A stretch of 64,000 nucleotides of DNA. It comes from Flavobacterium tiangeerense. Lineage in GTDB: Bacteria > Bacteroidota > Bacteroidia > Flavobacteriales > Flavobacteriaceae. Below the pieces are notes generated by a model, which was not told the origin of the DNA, did no database searches, and saw only the letters and a program-made list of their open reading frames with translations. A program made the translations under genes and the position numbers. Below, piece by piece: positions 34,532-43,449 of the stretch. How positions within the stretch are numbered: position 1 is the stretch's first letter; the number at the start of each line of letters is the position of its first letter. The DNA is taken from positions 1 to 64,000 of the forward strand of contig NZ_VLKO01000006.1 in assembly GCF_007830355.1 (NCBI RefSeq), read 5' to 3'.

Positions 34532-35149
34532 ATGAATATTTCCATTGTCACAACTCAGGAAGAGCACTACAAATATGCGCAAGAAATATGCGAAACAATA
34601 GAGTTATCAGCGCTTTTAAGAGGTACTGGTATTGCTAAAAGAACGCCTGAGTATATCCAGAAAAAAATGGAGACTCATGACGCCGTTATTGCACTAGACA
34701 ACGGGAAATTTGCAGGTTTTTGTTATATCGAGAGTTGGCAACATGGCCAGTTTGTAGCACATTCTGGCTTGATTGTTCATCCGGATTATAGAAATCTTGG
34801 TTTGGCAAAACAAATAAAGTCATTTGTGTTTGATTACTCATTAAAAAAATATCCAGAAGCAAAAGTTTTTGGAATTACAACAGGCTTAGCAGTAATGAAA
34901 ATAAATTCTGAATTAGGATATAAACCAGTGCCTTTTTCGGAGCTTACAAATGATCCGAGCTTTTGGAAAGGCTGCCAAACCTGCACCAATTATGAAATAC
35001 TGAAAAGCAAAGAAAATAAAATGTGCTTGTGTACCGGCATGCTATATGATCCAAATGAAAAACCAAAAGACCCTCCTAAACATCCATTCAATGTCCGGAT
35101 TTGGAACCGTTTGAAGAAAATAAAACAAGCAGTATTTTTAGATCAATAA
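34532..35149 (+). CDS. GNAT acetyltransferase, candidate first enzyme of arginine synthesis
   Basis: A 205-residue GNAT-fold protein. The acetyl-CoA site is visible as VHPDYRNLGLAKQIKSFVFD (about residues 90-109). The C-terminal part holds a Cys cluster CxxC-x13-CxC (from CQTC, about residue 150), unusual for GNATs and suggestive of a metal site. It heads a cluster that otherwise encodes every step from acylglutamate to arginine but lacks any argA or argJ. The likely role is therefore N-acylglutamate synthesis from glutamate and acetyl- or succinyl-CoA. That assignment is by context, not by similarity to E. coli ArgA. The ATG at 34532 starts the conserved N-terminus MNISIVTTQEEHYKYAQ. Confidence 0.8.
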   Translation: MNISIVTTQEEHYKYAQEICETIELSALLRGTGIAKRTPEYIQKKMETHDAVIALDNGKFAGFCYIESWQHGQFVAHSGLIVHPDYRNLGLAKQIKSFVFDYSLKKYPEAKVFGITTGLAVMKINSELGYKPVPFSELTNDPSFWKGCQTCTNYEILKSKENKMCLCTGMLYDPNEKPKDPPKHPFNVRIWNRLKKIKQAVFLDQ

Positions 35150-35254
35150 ATCCTTTTCTATCAATAAAATAGGAAAACATTAAAAATAAAAATCTAGTAT
35201 AGCAGCGACCGCAATACCAATTGCTCAAAGGCTAAGAAGAAAAAAAATAAAAAA

Positions 35255-36448
35255 ATGAAAAAAGTAGTATTAGCATATAGTGGAGGTCTTGATACTTCCT
35301 ACTGCCTGAAATATTTAAAAAACGAAAAAGGTTTTGAAGTTCATACCGTACTTGTAGATACCGGCGGATTTACCGCTGAAGAACTAGCCAGTATAACAAC
35401 AAGAGCCTATGAACTTGGTAGTGCAAAACACACCAATCTTACCATTGTAGATAAATATTATGATAAAGCCATCAAATATTTAATTTTTGGAAATGTATTA
35501 AAAAACAATACTTATCCACTTTCTGTGAGTGCTGAACGTGTTTTTCAAGCCATAGAAGCCATTAAATATGCAAAATCTGTTGGTGCAAGTGCCATTGCAC
35601 ACGGAAGTACTGGCGCAGGAAATGACCAAATTCGTTTTGATTTAATTTTCCAAACCATCGCACCCGAAATTGAAATTATCACTCCTATTCGAGATTTGAA
35701 ATTATCAAGACAGGAAGAAGTTGATTATTTAGCTAAAAACGGCGTTTCATATTCTTGGGAAAAAGCACAATATTCCATTAACAAAGGGTTATGGGGAACA
35801 AGTGTAGGCGGAAAAGAAACTCTAACATCGCATCAAGCACTACCTAGCGAAGCCTACCCCTCTCAATTGGTAAAAGAGGGCGAAGAAAAAGTAACATTAG
35901 AATTTTTAAAAGGGGAACTAATTGCTGTAAATGGTATAAAAGACAAACCTTCAGCTAATATCGTTACTCTTGAAAAACTGGCTAATGCCTACGCAATAGG
36001 TAGAGACATTCACGTAGGTGACACCATTATTGGGATTAAAGGAAGAGTAGGTTTTGAGGCTGCCGCACCTTTAATTATCATCAAAGCACACCATTTATTA
36101 GAGAAACACACACTTGGAAAATGGCAGCAATACTGGAAAGAACAACTGGGCAATTGGTACGGAATGCTGTTTCATGAAGGACAATTTCTAGATCCTGTGA
36201 TGAGAAATATCGAAACTTTTCTGCAAGACACCCAACACACTGTAAACGGAAAAGTAACTGTTACACTAAAACCATATCATTTTTCGCTTGACGGAATCGA
36301 ATCTGAAAATGATTTAATGAATACGAGTTTTGGACAATACGGAGAAATGAACAACGCATGGACCTCTGATGATGCCAAAGGATTTATCAAAATTCTTGGA
36401 AATGCTCAAAACATATTTTCATCAGTAAATAATGAAACATACGAGTAA
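35255..36448 (+). CDS. argG: Argininosuccinate synthase
   Basis: A 397-residue enzyme that joins citrulline and aspartate with ATP hydrolysed to AMP. The N-terminal PP-loop AYSGGLDTSYC is at residues 8-18, followed by GASAIAHGSTGAGNDQIRFD, the citrulline/aspartate-binding motif. The length fits the Bacteroidetes form. It is second in the arginine cluster, 105 bases after the acetyltransferase. The following gap holds a dispersed hairpin repeat rather than a terminator. Confidence 0.97.
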   Translation: MKKVVLAYSGGLDTSYCLKYLKNEKGFEVHTVLVDTGGFTAEELASITTRAYELGSAKHTNLTIVDKYYDKAIKYLIFGNVLKNNTYPLSVSAERVFQAIEAIKYAKSVGASAIAHGSTGAGNDQIRFDLIFQTIAPEIEIITPIRDLKLSRQEEVDYLAKNGVSYSWEKAQYSINKGLWGTSVGGKETLTSHQALPSEAYPSQLVKEGEEKVTLEFLKGELIAVNGIKDKPSANIVTLEKLANAYAIGRDIHVGDTIIGIKGRVGFEAAAPLIIIKAHHLLEKHTLGKWQQYWKEQLGNWYGMLFHEGQFLDPVMRNIETFLQDTQHTVNGKVTVTLKPYHFSLDGIESENDLMNTSFGQYGEMNNAWTSDDAKGFIKILGNAQNIFSSVNNETYE

Positions 36449-36494
36449 TAAAGGGTGTTTTTTAGAAGCAGAAATATTTTGCATTTCCAGAAAC

Positions 36495-36568
36495 ATCGTC
36501 CCGCTTTACGCTACAATCTTTTCCTTTTTGAAAAAAAGGAAAAGGATTTTCACTGCAATCGGGGCTAA
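36495..36568. repeat. Dispersed hairpin repeat, copy B
   Basis: CCCGCTTTACGCTACAATCTTTT, broken here into CCCGCT, TACGCTACAATC and TTTT, is followed by an A/T hairpin, then AAAAGGATTTTCACTGC and ATCGGGGCTA. It aligns directly with copy C and with the complement of copy A. Confidence 0.85.
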
Positions 36569-36670
36569 AGAGAAAAATAGTGCTTTTTTAGAAACATAAA
36601 AAAATGCAATATCCAATCTGTGGAAATCAGTAAAAACTGTGACAAAAAATAATTCGAAAAATAAAAAATT

Positions 36671-37648
36671 ATGATCACTACAGGAATAATCGGCGGTTCA
36701 GGATACACAGCTGGGGAGCTCATCAGAATCTTGATGTTTCATCCTCACGCAACCATTGATTTTGTTTACAGCACTACAAATGCTGGAAAGCCACTTTCTG
36801 TGGCACACCACGATTTACTCGGAGATATCGAAATGAATTTTACCGATACCGTGAATCCAAATGTGAATGTGGTTTTCTTGTGTTTAGGTCATGGGAAATC
36901 AAAATCATTTTTAGAACAAAATCAATTTGCAAGTCATACCAAAATTATTGATTTGGGTAATGATTTCAGATTGACAAAAGACAAAGAATTCGATAGTAAA
37001 TCTTTTGTTTATGGTTTACCTGAATTGAACAAAGCAGCCATTAAAAACGCTCAATTTATTGCTAATCCAGGTTGTTTTGCAACAGCAATTCAGCTGGCAT
37101 TATTGCCTTTGGCGAAAGCCGGAATACTCACAACTGATGTTCATATCAATGCCACAACAGGAAGTACGGGAGCCGGAGTTACCCCTTCAGAAACAACACA
37201 TTTTAGCTGGAGATCAAACAATATGTCGCATTACAAAGCTTTTGAACACCAACATCTAGGAGAAATTAACCAAACTATCCACCAATTGCAAGCAGAATAT
37301 ACAAACGAATTGATTTTTGTACCCAACAGAGGAGATTTTGCCAGAGGGATATTCGCCACATTATACACAACAATCGAAGAAAATCTGGAAGATGTAGTAG
37401 CAAAGTATGAGACTTATTACCAAGACCAACCTTTTGTTACGGTTACTACTGCAGGAATCAACATGAAACAAGTAGTGCAAACCAATAAATGCATTATTAG
37501 TTTAATGAAAAAAGGAAACCGGTTATTGATAACTTCAGTAATCGATAATTTAACAAAAGGAGCTTCAGGACAAGCCATACAAAACATGAATTTAATGTTT
37601 GGATTAGATGAAACCACAGGATTGCATTTGAAACCAAGCGGATTTTAA
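36671..37648 (+). CDS. argC: N-acetyl-gamma-glutamyl-phosphate reductase
   Basis: A 325-residue NADPH-dependent reductase converting N-acylglutamyl phosphate to the semialdehyde. The Rossmann start GIIGGSGYTAGELIRIL is at residues 5-21 and the catalytic Cys lies in ANPGCFATAIQLAL (about residue 136). The conserved TGSTGAGVTPSETTHFSWR follows. It is third in the arginine cluster, after a 220-base gap that carries repeat copy B. Confidence 0.97.
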   Translation: MITTGIIGGSGYTAGELIRILMFHPHATIDFVYSTTNAGKPLSVAHHDLLGDIEMNFTDTVNPNVNVVFLCLGHGKSKSFLEQNQFASHTKIIDLGNDFRLTKDKEFDSKSFVYGLPELNKAAIKNAQFIANPGCFATAIQLALLPLAKAGILTTDVHINATTGSTGAGVTPSETTHFSWRSNNMSHYKAFEHQHLGEINQTIHQLQAEYTNELIFVPNRGDFARGIFATLYTTIEENLEDVVAKYETYYQDQPFVTVTTAGINMKQVVQTNKCIISLMKKGNRLLITSVIDNLTKGASGQAIQNMNLMFGLDETTGLHLKPSGF

Positions 37649-37654
37649 AAATTT

Positions 37655-37710
37655 GTTTCAAGTTTAAAGTTTAAGGTTGCACTCGTAACTTGAAACTTTA
37701 AACCTTAAAC
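37655..37710. repeat. Interleaved inverted repeat between argC and argD
   Basis: GTTTCAAGTT (37655-37664) and GTTTAAGGTT (37669-37678) are followed by their exact complements AACTTGAAAC (37687-37696) and AACCTTAAAC (37701-37710) in the order A-B-A'-B'. Confidence 0.8.
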
Positions 37711-37730
37711 CATTTAAACAAAAAAAGAAA

Positions 37731-38867
37731 ATGAACTTATTTGACGTTTACCCATTATACAGCATCACTCCAGTAAAAGCGCTAGATTGCACTATTACTG
37801 ACGAAAACGGAGTGGAATATTTAGATTTATACGGCGGTCATGGCGTAATTTCCATTGGACACACCCAACCAGATTATGTTACTACCTTAAAAAAACAGTT
37901 AGACAACATCAGTTTCTATTCAAATGCGATTCAGAATCCACTGCAAGTTGAATTAGCCCAAAAGTTAGGGAAACTTTCAGGATTAGAGGACTACACTTTA
38001 TTCTTGTGCAGCTCTGGGGCTGAAGCCAATGAAAACGCGTTGAAATTAGCCTCGTTTCACAACCATAAATCGCGAGTAATTGCTTTTGAGAATTCGTTTC
38101 ATGGTAGGACTTCGGCAGCAGTAGCAGTCACTGACAATAAAAAAATTGTGGCGCCAATCAATGCACAGCAAATTGTTACTTTTTTACCATTAAACAACAT
38201 TGAATTGGTTGAAAACGAACTCAAAAAAGGCGATGTTTCTTCGGTAATAATTGAAGGTATTCAAGGAGTGGGCGGCTTAGACCAAGGTACCACAGCATTT
38301 TTTCAGAACTTAGAAAAAATATGCGCAGCTTATGATGTTGTTTTAATTCTAGACGAAGTACAATCCGGATACGGAAGAAGCGGAAAGTTTTTTGCACACC
38401 AACATCATAATATCAAAGCCGATATAATTTGTTTGGCAAAAGGAATGGGGAACGGTTTTCCTATAGGTGGGATTATGATTTCTCCAAAATTCACAGCTAG
38501 TTACGGATTATTAGGAACTACTTTTGGAGGAAACCATCTAGCGTGTGCAGCCGGAATTGCAGTTTTGGACGTCATGGAAAAACAACAATTAATGGATAAT
38601 GTGAACGACGTTTACGCCTATTTTCTTAAAACAATCAAACAAATCCCTGAAGTAATTCAAGTTAAAGGAAGAGGATTAATGCTGGGCGTAGAATTTAATT
38701 TTGACGTAAGTACACTTCGTAAAAAAATGATTATCGACAAACATATTTTTACTGGAAACGCAAACAACAAAAACTTACTGCGAATTTTACCTCCTTTAAC
38801 AATAACAAAACCAGCAATAGACCTTTTTATAAAGGCTTTAAAAGAAGCTTTAGTAGAGATTCAATAA
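37731..38867 (+). CDS. argD: Acylornithine aminotransferase
   Basis: A 378-residue class-III PLP aminotransferase. The signature runs LCSSGAEANENALKLAS (phosphate cup), SFHGRTSAAVAVT, ILDEVQSGYGRSGKFFAHQ and the PLP lysine in LAKGMGNGFPIGG. It transfers an amino group from glutamate to acylated glutamate semialdehyde. The product is called acetyl- or succinylornithine depending on the acyl group, which cannot be decided here. It is fourth in the cluster. Confidence 0.95.
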   Translation: MNLFDVYPLYSITPVKALDCTITDENGVEYLDLYGGHGVISIGHTQPDYVTTLKKQLDNISFYSNAIQNPLQVELAQKLGKLSGLEDYTLFLCSSGAEANENALKLASFHNHKSRVIAFENSFHGRTSAAVAVTDNKKIVAPINAQQIVTFLPLNNIELVENELKKGDVSSVIIEGIQGVGGLDQGTTAFFQNLEKICAAYDVVLILDEVQSGYGRSGKFFAHQHHNIKADIICLAKGMGNGFPIGGIMISPKFTASYGLLGTTFGGNHLACAAGIAVLDVMEKQQLMDNVNDVYAYFLKTIKQIPEVIQVKGRGLMLGVEFNFDVSTLRKKMIIDKHIFTGNANNKNLLRILPPLTITKPAIDLFIKALKEALVEIQ

Positions 38868-38958
38868 CATAAAGTAATGCTCTTTGTAATAAGACTTAAA
38901 TAACTACAAATTAAGTGTATATTATAAAAATTGGTATAACTTATTAAAATACAAAATC

Positions 38959-39903
38959 ATGAATTACAACGCTGTCAATAACATAGATGAACTTGAAACA
39001 TGGGTTAAAAAAGCCTTAAAAATCAAGAAAAAACCACTCAAAAATAAAAAATTAGGTAAAAACAAAACACTAGGATTGTTGTTTTTCAATTCAAGTTTAA
39101 GAACACGATTGAGTACGCAAAAAGCTGCCTTAAATTTAGGAATGAATGTCATGGTGATGAACTTTACCAATGAAGGTTGGACCCTAGAATTTGAAGAAGG
39201 TACCGTAATGAACTCGGGAGCCTCAGAGCATATTAAAGAAGCAGCCGCTGTTGTTTCTCAATATTGTGATGTCATTGCTATAAGAGCATTTGCTGGATTA
39301 GTTGATAAAGAAAAAGACAATGCCGAAATAGTACTGTCTAGTTTTATACAATATGCAACTGTTCCTATTATTAACATGGAGAGCGCCACGGGACATCCAT
39401 TACAAGCACTAGCTGATGCTATTACCATTGAAGAATTTAAACCCAAACACCGAGCCAAAGTGGTACTAACATGGGCACCACATCCAAAAGCGTTACCTCA
39501 AGCTGTTGCCAATTCTTTTGTAGAAATGATGAAGTTACAAAAAAATATGGATTTTGTAATCACTCATCCAAAAGGGTATGAATTGAATCCTGAAATTACG
39601 AAAGATTCAAAAATTGAATACGATCAAGACAAAGCCTTTGAAAACGCTGATTTTATTTATGCCAAAAATTGGAGCAATTACAACGATTATGGTCAAATCA
39701 CAAATTCAGACCCAAACTGGACCGTAACAGCTGATAAAATGAAATTAACAAACGATGCTAAATTTATGCATTGTTTGCCTGTAAGACGTAATATGATCGT
39801 ATCAGATGAGGTGATTGACGGCCCTAACTCAATTGTGATTGAACAAGCCAATAATAGAACCTTCGCAGCACAATTAGTGCTTCAAAAAATATTAAAAAAA
39901 TAA
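38959..39903 (+). CDS. N-acyl-L-ornithine carbamoyltransferase
   Basis: A 314-residue carbamoyltransferase of the N-acetyl/N-succinyl-ornithine type rather than the classic OTCase. The carbamoyl-phosphate loop is SSLRTRLSTQKAALNLG (about residues 44-60), against S-T-R-T in OTCases. MESATGHPLQALADA and MHCLPVRRNMIVSDEV near the end complete the site. Bacteroides fragilis homologues use succinylornithine and Xanthomonas ones acetylornithine; I cannot decide between them from sequence alone. It implies that deacylation (argE) acts on acylcitrulline, after this step. Confidence 0.92.
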   Translation: MNYNAVNNIDELETWVKKALKIKKKPLKNKKLGKNKTLGLLFFNSSLRTRLSTQKAALNLGMNVMVMNFTNEGWTLEFEEGTVMNSGASEHIKEAAAVVSQYCDVIAIRAFAGLVDKEKDNAEIVLSSFIQYATVPIINMESATGHPLQALADAITIEEFKPKHRAKVVLTWAPHPKALPQAVANSFVEMMKLQKNMDFVITHPKGYELNPEITKDSKIEYDQDKAFENADFIYAKNWSNYNDYGQITNSDPNWTVTADKMKLTNDAKFMHCLPVRRNMIVSDEVIDGPNSIVIEQANNRTFAAQLVLQKILKK

Positions 39904-39906
39904 GGC

Positions 39907-39966
39907 ACTGAGATGCAAAGGTTATAAGACACTAAGTCCTTATAACCTTTGTATCTGAGAACCTCA
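39907..39966. repeat. Palindromic repeat between the carbamoyltransferase and argB
   Basis: CAAAGGTTATAAG (39916-39928) and CTTATAACCTTTG (39939-39951) form a perfect 13-bp stem. Degenerate CTGAGAT/ATCTGAG and CCTCAG flanks extend it. There is no strong T tract. Confidence 0.75.
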
Positions 39967-39978
39967 GAACTTTTTTAA

Positions 39979-40764
39979 ATGAAAAATAAAAAACCGATAA
40001 CGATAATAAAAATTGGTGGAAATATCATTGATAACCCGATGGAATTGGCTCATTTTTTAGCAGATTTTTCTAAGATTGAAGGCTACAAAGTACTCGTTCA
40101 TGGCGGTGGAAAATCAGCTACAAAATTAGCCGAAAGTATGGGTTTAGTTCCACAAATGATTGATGGAAGACGCATTACTGATGCCGCCATGCTAGAAGTT
40201 GTAGTCATGATTTATGCTGGCCAAATCAACAAAAATATTGTAGCACAATTACAAGCCAATTCCATCAATGCAATCGGTTTTTCTGGAGCTGACGGGAATT
40301 TAATTCAATCACGCAAACGAAATCACCCCACAATAAATTATGGTTTTGTAGGTGATGTCAATAAAGTGAATACACCCTTACTAGAAACGTTACTTTTAAA
40401 CAATCTAGTACCTGTATTTTGCGCCATCACACACGATGGTAGCGGACAATTATTAAACACAAACGCAGACACGATTGCTAGCGAACTAGCAATCGCTTTA
40501 TCAGAAGTTTTTGAGGTAACTTTGAATTACTGTTTTGAAAAACCAGGAGTTTTATTCGATGCCGAAGACGATTCTTCAGTTATTGAAAACATGAATCCCG
40601 AATTATATTCAAAATTAAAAGCCGAAAAAGCCATACATTCCGGAATGATTCCCAAACTGGACAACTGTTTTAATAGTTTAAACAAAGGAGTTCAAAAAAT
40701 AAAAATAGGGCATCATCGCATGTTGCAAGATGCAACGGCTATTTGTACAAATATCAAATTATAA
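39979..40764 (+). CDS. argB: Acetylglutamate kinase
   Basis: A 261-residue amino acid kinase. IKIGGNIIDNP near residue 10 and VHGGGKSAT (about 41-49) make the ATP/acylglutamate site. The C-terminal DNCFNSLNKGVQKIKIGHH is the usual ending. It phosphorylates N-acylglutamate for argC. The length is that of the arginine-insensitive hexamer-lacking type (no N-terminal kinked helix), so feedback inhibition by arginine is unlikely, which is inference. It is sixth in the cluster. Confidence 0.95.
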   Translation: MKNKKPITIIKIGGNIIDNPMELAHFLADFSKIEGYKVLVHGGGKSATKLAESMGLVPQMIDGRRITDAAMLEVVVMIYAGQINKNIVAQLQANSINAIGFSGADGNLIQSRKRNHPTINYGFVGDVNKVNTPLLETLLLNNLVPVFCAITHDGSGQLLNTNADTIASELAIALSEVFEVTLNYCFEKPGVLFDAEDDSSVIENMNPELYSKLKAEKAIHSGMIPKLDNCFNSLNKGVQKIKIGHHRMLQDATAICTNIKL

Positions 40765-40846
40765 AAAGTGAAACACAAGTCTCACCGATTTTGAAAAAAT
40801 TTCTTTTCAATTTTAAAAAATCGTTGAATCTGTGGCTAAAATAAGT

Positions 40847-41917
40847 ATGAAAAACATAGAAATCCTTACACAAGAAGCCATTGCGCTATTAAAGGCACTA
40901 ATTGAAACACCTTCATTTTCGAGTGAAGAAGATCAAACAGCACTTTTAATCGAAAATTGGTTTACACAAAATAACATACCTTTTAAACGCGAGACTAATA
41001 ATGTTTGGGCTTTCAACAAACATTTTGATGCTACAAAGCCTACGCTACTATTGAATTCTCACCACGACACGGTAAACCCAAATCAAGGCTATACCAATGA
41101 TCCTTTTCAAGCCATTGAAAAAGAGGGTAAATTATTTGGTTTAGGCAGCAATGATGCTGGCGGATGTTTGGTTTCTCTTTTAGCAACTTTTGTTCATTTT
41201 TATTCCCATGAAAATTTACCTTATAATTTGGTGATGGTAGCCTCTGCAGAAGAGGAAAGCAGTGGAAAAAACGGCTTAAACAGTGTTTTAAAGCACTTGC
41301 CTGAACTGGATTTTGCCATTGTGGGGGAACCTACTTTAATGCAATTAGCCATAGCCGAAAAAGGTTTATTAGTTATCGATGTCATCGTAAAAGGTACCGC
41401 CAGTCATGCCGCACATCAAAATCTTGACAATTCCATTTACAAAGCAATTCCCGTAATCGAGTGGTTTAATGGCTACAATTTCGAAAAAATTTCTGAGGTT
41501 TTAGGTCCTGTTAAAATGACCGTAACCCAAATTAATGCCGGAAAACAACACAATGTAGTTCCTGCAGAATGTCATTTGGTTGTAGATATCAGGGTAAATG
41601 ATTGTTACAGCAATCAAGAAATTCTAGATACCGTAAGAGCAAATGTTGCTGCAGACATTAATCCAAGATCCATGCATTTAAACGCTTCTTCCATTCCTAT
41701 TTCTCATGGATTGGTGCAGGCCGGAATCGCATTAGGAAGAACCACCTACGGCTCGCCTACCCTTTCAGATCAATCGGTTTTGAGTTGCAAATCATTGAAA
41801 CTAGGACCTGGTGAAACCCTGCGGTCACACTCCGCAAACGAATTTATATTTACACATGAAATAACAGAAGGAATCCAACTGTATATCAACATACTAACTG
41901 ATTTTTTCAAACAATAA
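40847..41917 (+). CDS. argE: M20 family deacylase (acylcitrulline/acetylornithine deacetylase)
   Basis: A 356-residue zinc peptidase. Metal ligands lie in NSHHDTV (about residue 74), GSNDAGGC, SAEEESSGKNG, then later in the chain; the central dimerisation domain contains GTASHAAHQN. It removes the acyl group to yield citrulline, or ornithine in other bacteria. I chose the ATG at 40847 over the GTG at 40832, since conserved sequence starts only at KNIEILTQEAI. It is seventh in the cluster and followed by repeat copy C. Confidence 0.92.
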   Translation: MKNIEILTQEAIALLKALIETPSFSSEEDQTALLIENWFTQNNIPFKRETNNVWAFNKHFDATKPTLLLNSHHDTVNPNQGYTNDPFQAIEKEGKLFGLGSNDAGGCLVSLLATFVHFYSHENLPYNLVMVASAEEESSGKNGLNSVLKHLPELDFAIVGEPTLMQLAIAEKGLLVIDVIVKGTASHAAHQNLDNSIYKAIPVIEWFNGYNFEKISEVLGPVKMTVTQINAGKQHNVVPAECHLVVDIRVNDCYSNQEILDTVRANVAADINPRSMHLNASSIPISHGLVQAGIALGRTTYGSPTLSDQSVLSCKSLKLGPGETLRSHSANEFIFTHEITEGIQLYINILTDFFKQ

Positions 41918-41922
41918 AATGA

Positions 41923-42006
41923 TTAGGAGCTAATCCCGCTATCCGTTACAATCTTTTATTTTTTTAAAGAAAAAAAATAAAAGGATTTTCACTATTATCG
42001 GGGCTA
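41923..42006. repeat. Dispersed hairpin repeat, copy C
   Basis: It contains TTAGGAGCTAATCCCGCT, then CGTTACAATCTTTTATT, an A/T loop and AATAAAAGGATTTTCACT, ending in ATCGGGGCTA. It matches copies A (inverted) and B (direct) and lies between argE and argH. Confidence 0.88.
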
Positions 42007-42031
42007 TGAAAACGATTCCTATAGATCATGC

Positions 42032-42050
42032 AAGTTTCAAGATGAAACTT
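42032..42050. repeat. Small AAGTTTCA palindrome before argH
   Basis: AAGTTTCA (42032-42039) and TGAAACTT (42043-42050) form an 8-bp hairpin related in sequence to the GTTTCAAGTT unit found before argD. Confidence 0.6.
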
Positions 42051-42072
42051 TAAACCTGAAACAAAAAACAAT

Positions 42073-43356
42073 ATGAAACTTTGGGAAAAAGGAATACCAA
42101 CAGATAAACAAATTGAGCATTTCACTGTGGGAAACGACAGGGAACTGGACTTGGTTATCGCAAAATACGATGCTTTAGGTTCAATTGCACATGCTAAAAT
42201 GCTCGGAAACATTGGTTTATTGACAGCCATTGAAACAGATATGTTAATAGCTGCATTGAACGAGATTATTGCTGATGTTGCTGCTGGAAATTTCACAATC
42301 GAAGATTCCTTTGAAGATGTGCATTCGAAAATTGAATATTTGCTAACAGAAAAATTAGGCGATGCCGGAAAAAAAATTCATACGGCCCGTTCTCGTAACG
42401 ATCAAGTTTTAGTAGATGTTAATTTATACCTGAGAGATGTCGTTAAAGAGTTGAAAGAGCAAGTAAAAAGCCTTTTTGATTTACTGATGGAATCAGCAGA
42501 AAAACACCAGAATGTATTGTTACCAGGATACACGCATCTTCAAATTGCAATGCCTTCTTCTTTTGGGATGTGGTTTTCTGCTTACGCCGAAACTTTAATT
42601 GATGATATCACAATGCTGAATGCTGCTTTGAAAATTGTGGACCAAAACCCATTAGGCTCAGCCGCAGGCTACGGAAGCTCCTTCCCTATTGATAGAACAT
42701 TCACAACTCAAGAATTGGGTTTTGAGACTTTAAAATTCAATTCAGTAGCCGCTCAAATGAGCCGTGGAAAATCAGAAAAAACAGTTGCTTTTGCAATGAG
42801 TAGTGTGGCTGCAACTTTGGCTAAATTTTCTATGGATGTTTGTTTGTATATGAGTCAGAATTTTGATTTCATTACTTTACCATCGCATCTTACAACAGGT
42901 TCCAGCATCATGCCACACAAGAAAAACCCGGATGTATTTGAGTTAATTCGTGGAAAATGCAATAAAATTCAAGCCTTACCTTACGAAATTACTTTAATTA
43001 CCAATAACTTACCGAGTGGTTATCACAGAGATTTGCAATTATTAAAAGAAGGTTTATTCCCAGCCATTCAAAACCTGAAAGCCTGCTTAGATATTGCAAT
43101 TTTCTCCATAAAAGACATTGAAGTAAAAGACAATATTCTTGCCGATCCAAAATACAATTATTTATTTACGGTTGAGACCTTAAACGAAATGGTAGTTGCC
43201 GGAATGCCGTTTAGAGATGCTTATAAAGCCGTTGCAGAACAATTGGAAAATGGAACTTTTACTTCTCCAAAAGAAACCAAACACACACATGAAGGCAGTA
43301 TCAATAATCTATGTTTAGACAAGATCATAGAAAAAATGAGATTGGCCTACTACTAA
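42073..43356 (+). CDS. argH: Argininosuccinate lyase
   Basis: A 427-residue fumarase/aspartase-superfamily enzyme, the last step to arginine plus fumarate. It shows the family N-terminus LWEKGIPTDKQIEHFTVGND, KIHTARSRNDQV, HLQIAMPSSFG and the flexible signature loop SSIMPHKKNPDVFEL. It is a little shorter than E. coli ArgH (457 residues), as in other Bacteroidetes. It is the last gene of the arginine cluster and has a terminator. Confidence 0.96.
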   Translation: MKLWEKGIPTDKQIEHFTVGNDRELDLVIAKYDALGSIAHAKMLGNIGLLTAIETDMLIAALNEIIADVAAGNFTIEDSFEDVHSKIEYLLTEKLGDAGKKIHTARSRNDQVLVDVNLYLRDVVKELKEQVKSLFDLLMESAEKHQNVLLPGYTHLQIAMPSSFGMWFSAYAETLIDDITMLNAALKIVDQNPLGSAAGYGSSFPIDRTFTTQELGFETLKFNSVAAQMSRGKSEKTVAFAMSSVAATLAKFSMDVCLYMSQNFDFITLPSHLTTGSSIMPHKKNPDVFELIRGKCNKIQALPYEITLITNNLPSGYHRDLQLLKEGLFPAIQNLKACLDIAIFSIKDIEVKDNILADPKYNYLFTVETLNEMVVAGMPFRDAYKAVAEQLENGTFTSPKETKHTHEGSINNLCLDKIIEKMRLAYY

Positions 43357-43380
43357 ATAACAATCACAACTATTTTTATG

Positions 43381-43410
43381 AATCCATTCTGTAAAAAGAA
43401 TGGATTTTTT
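43381..43410 (+). terminator. Intrinsic terminator of the arginine cluster
   Basis: AATCCATTCT (43381-43390) pairs with AGAATGGATT (43397-43406) across 6 bases and ends in T6. Confidence 0.92.
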
Positions 43411-43449
43411 CGTTTTAACAAAATTCAACCTTAATAAATTTTACTCTTA

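Noticed and set aside
34350..34535. 61-codon frame in the arginine-operon leader, TTG start
   Set aside because: No ATG, composition reflects AT-rich sequence, and it ends over the acetyltransferase start by chance.
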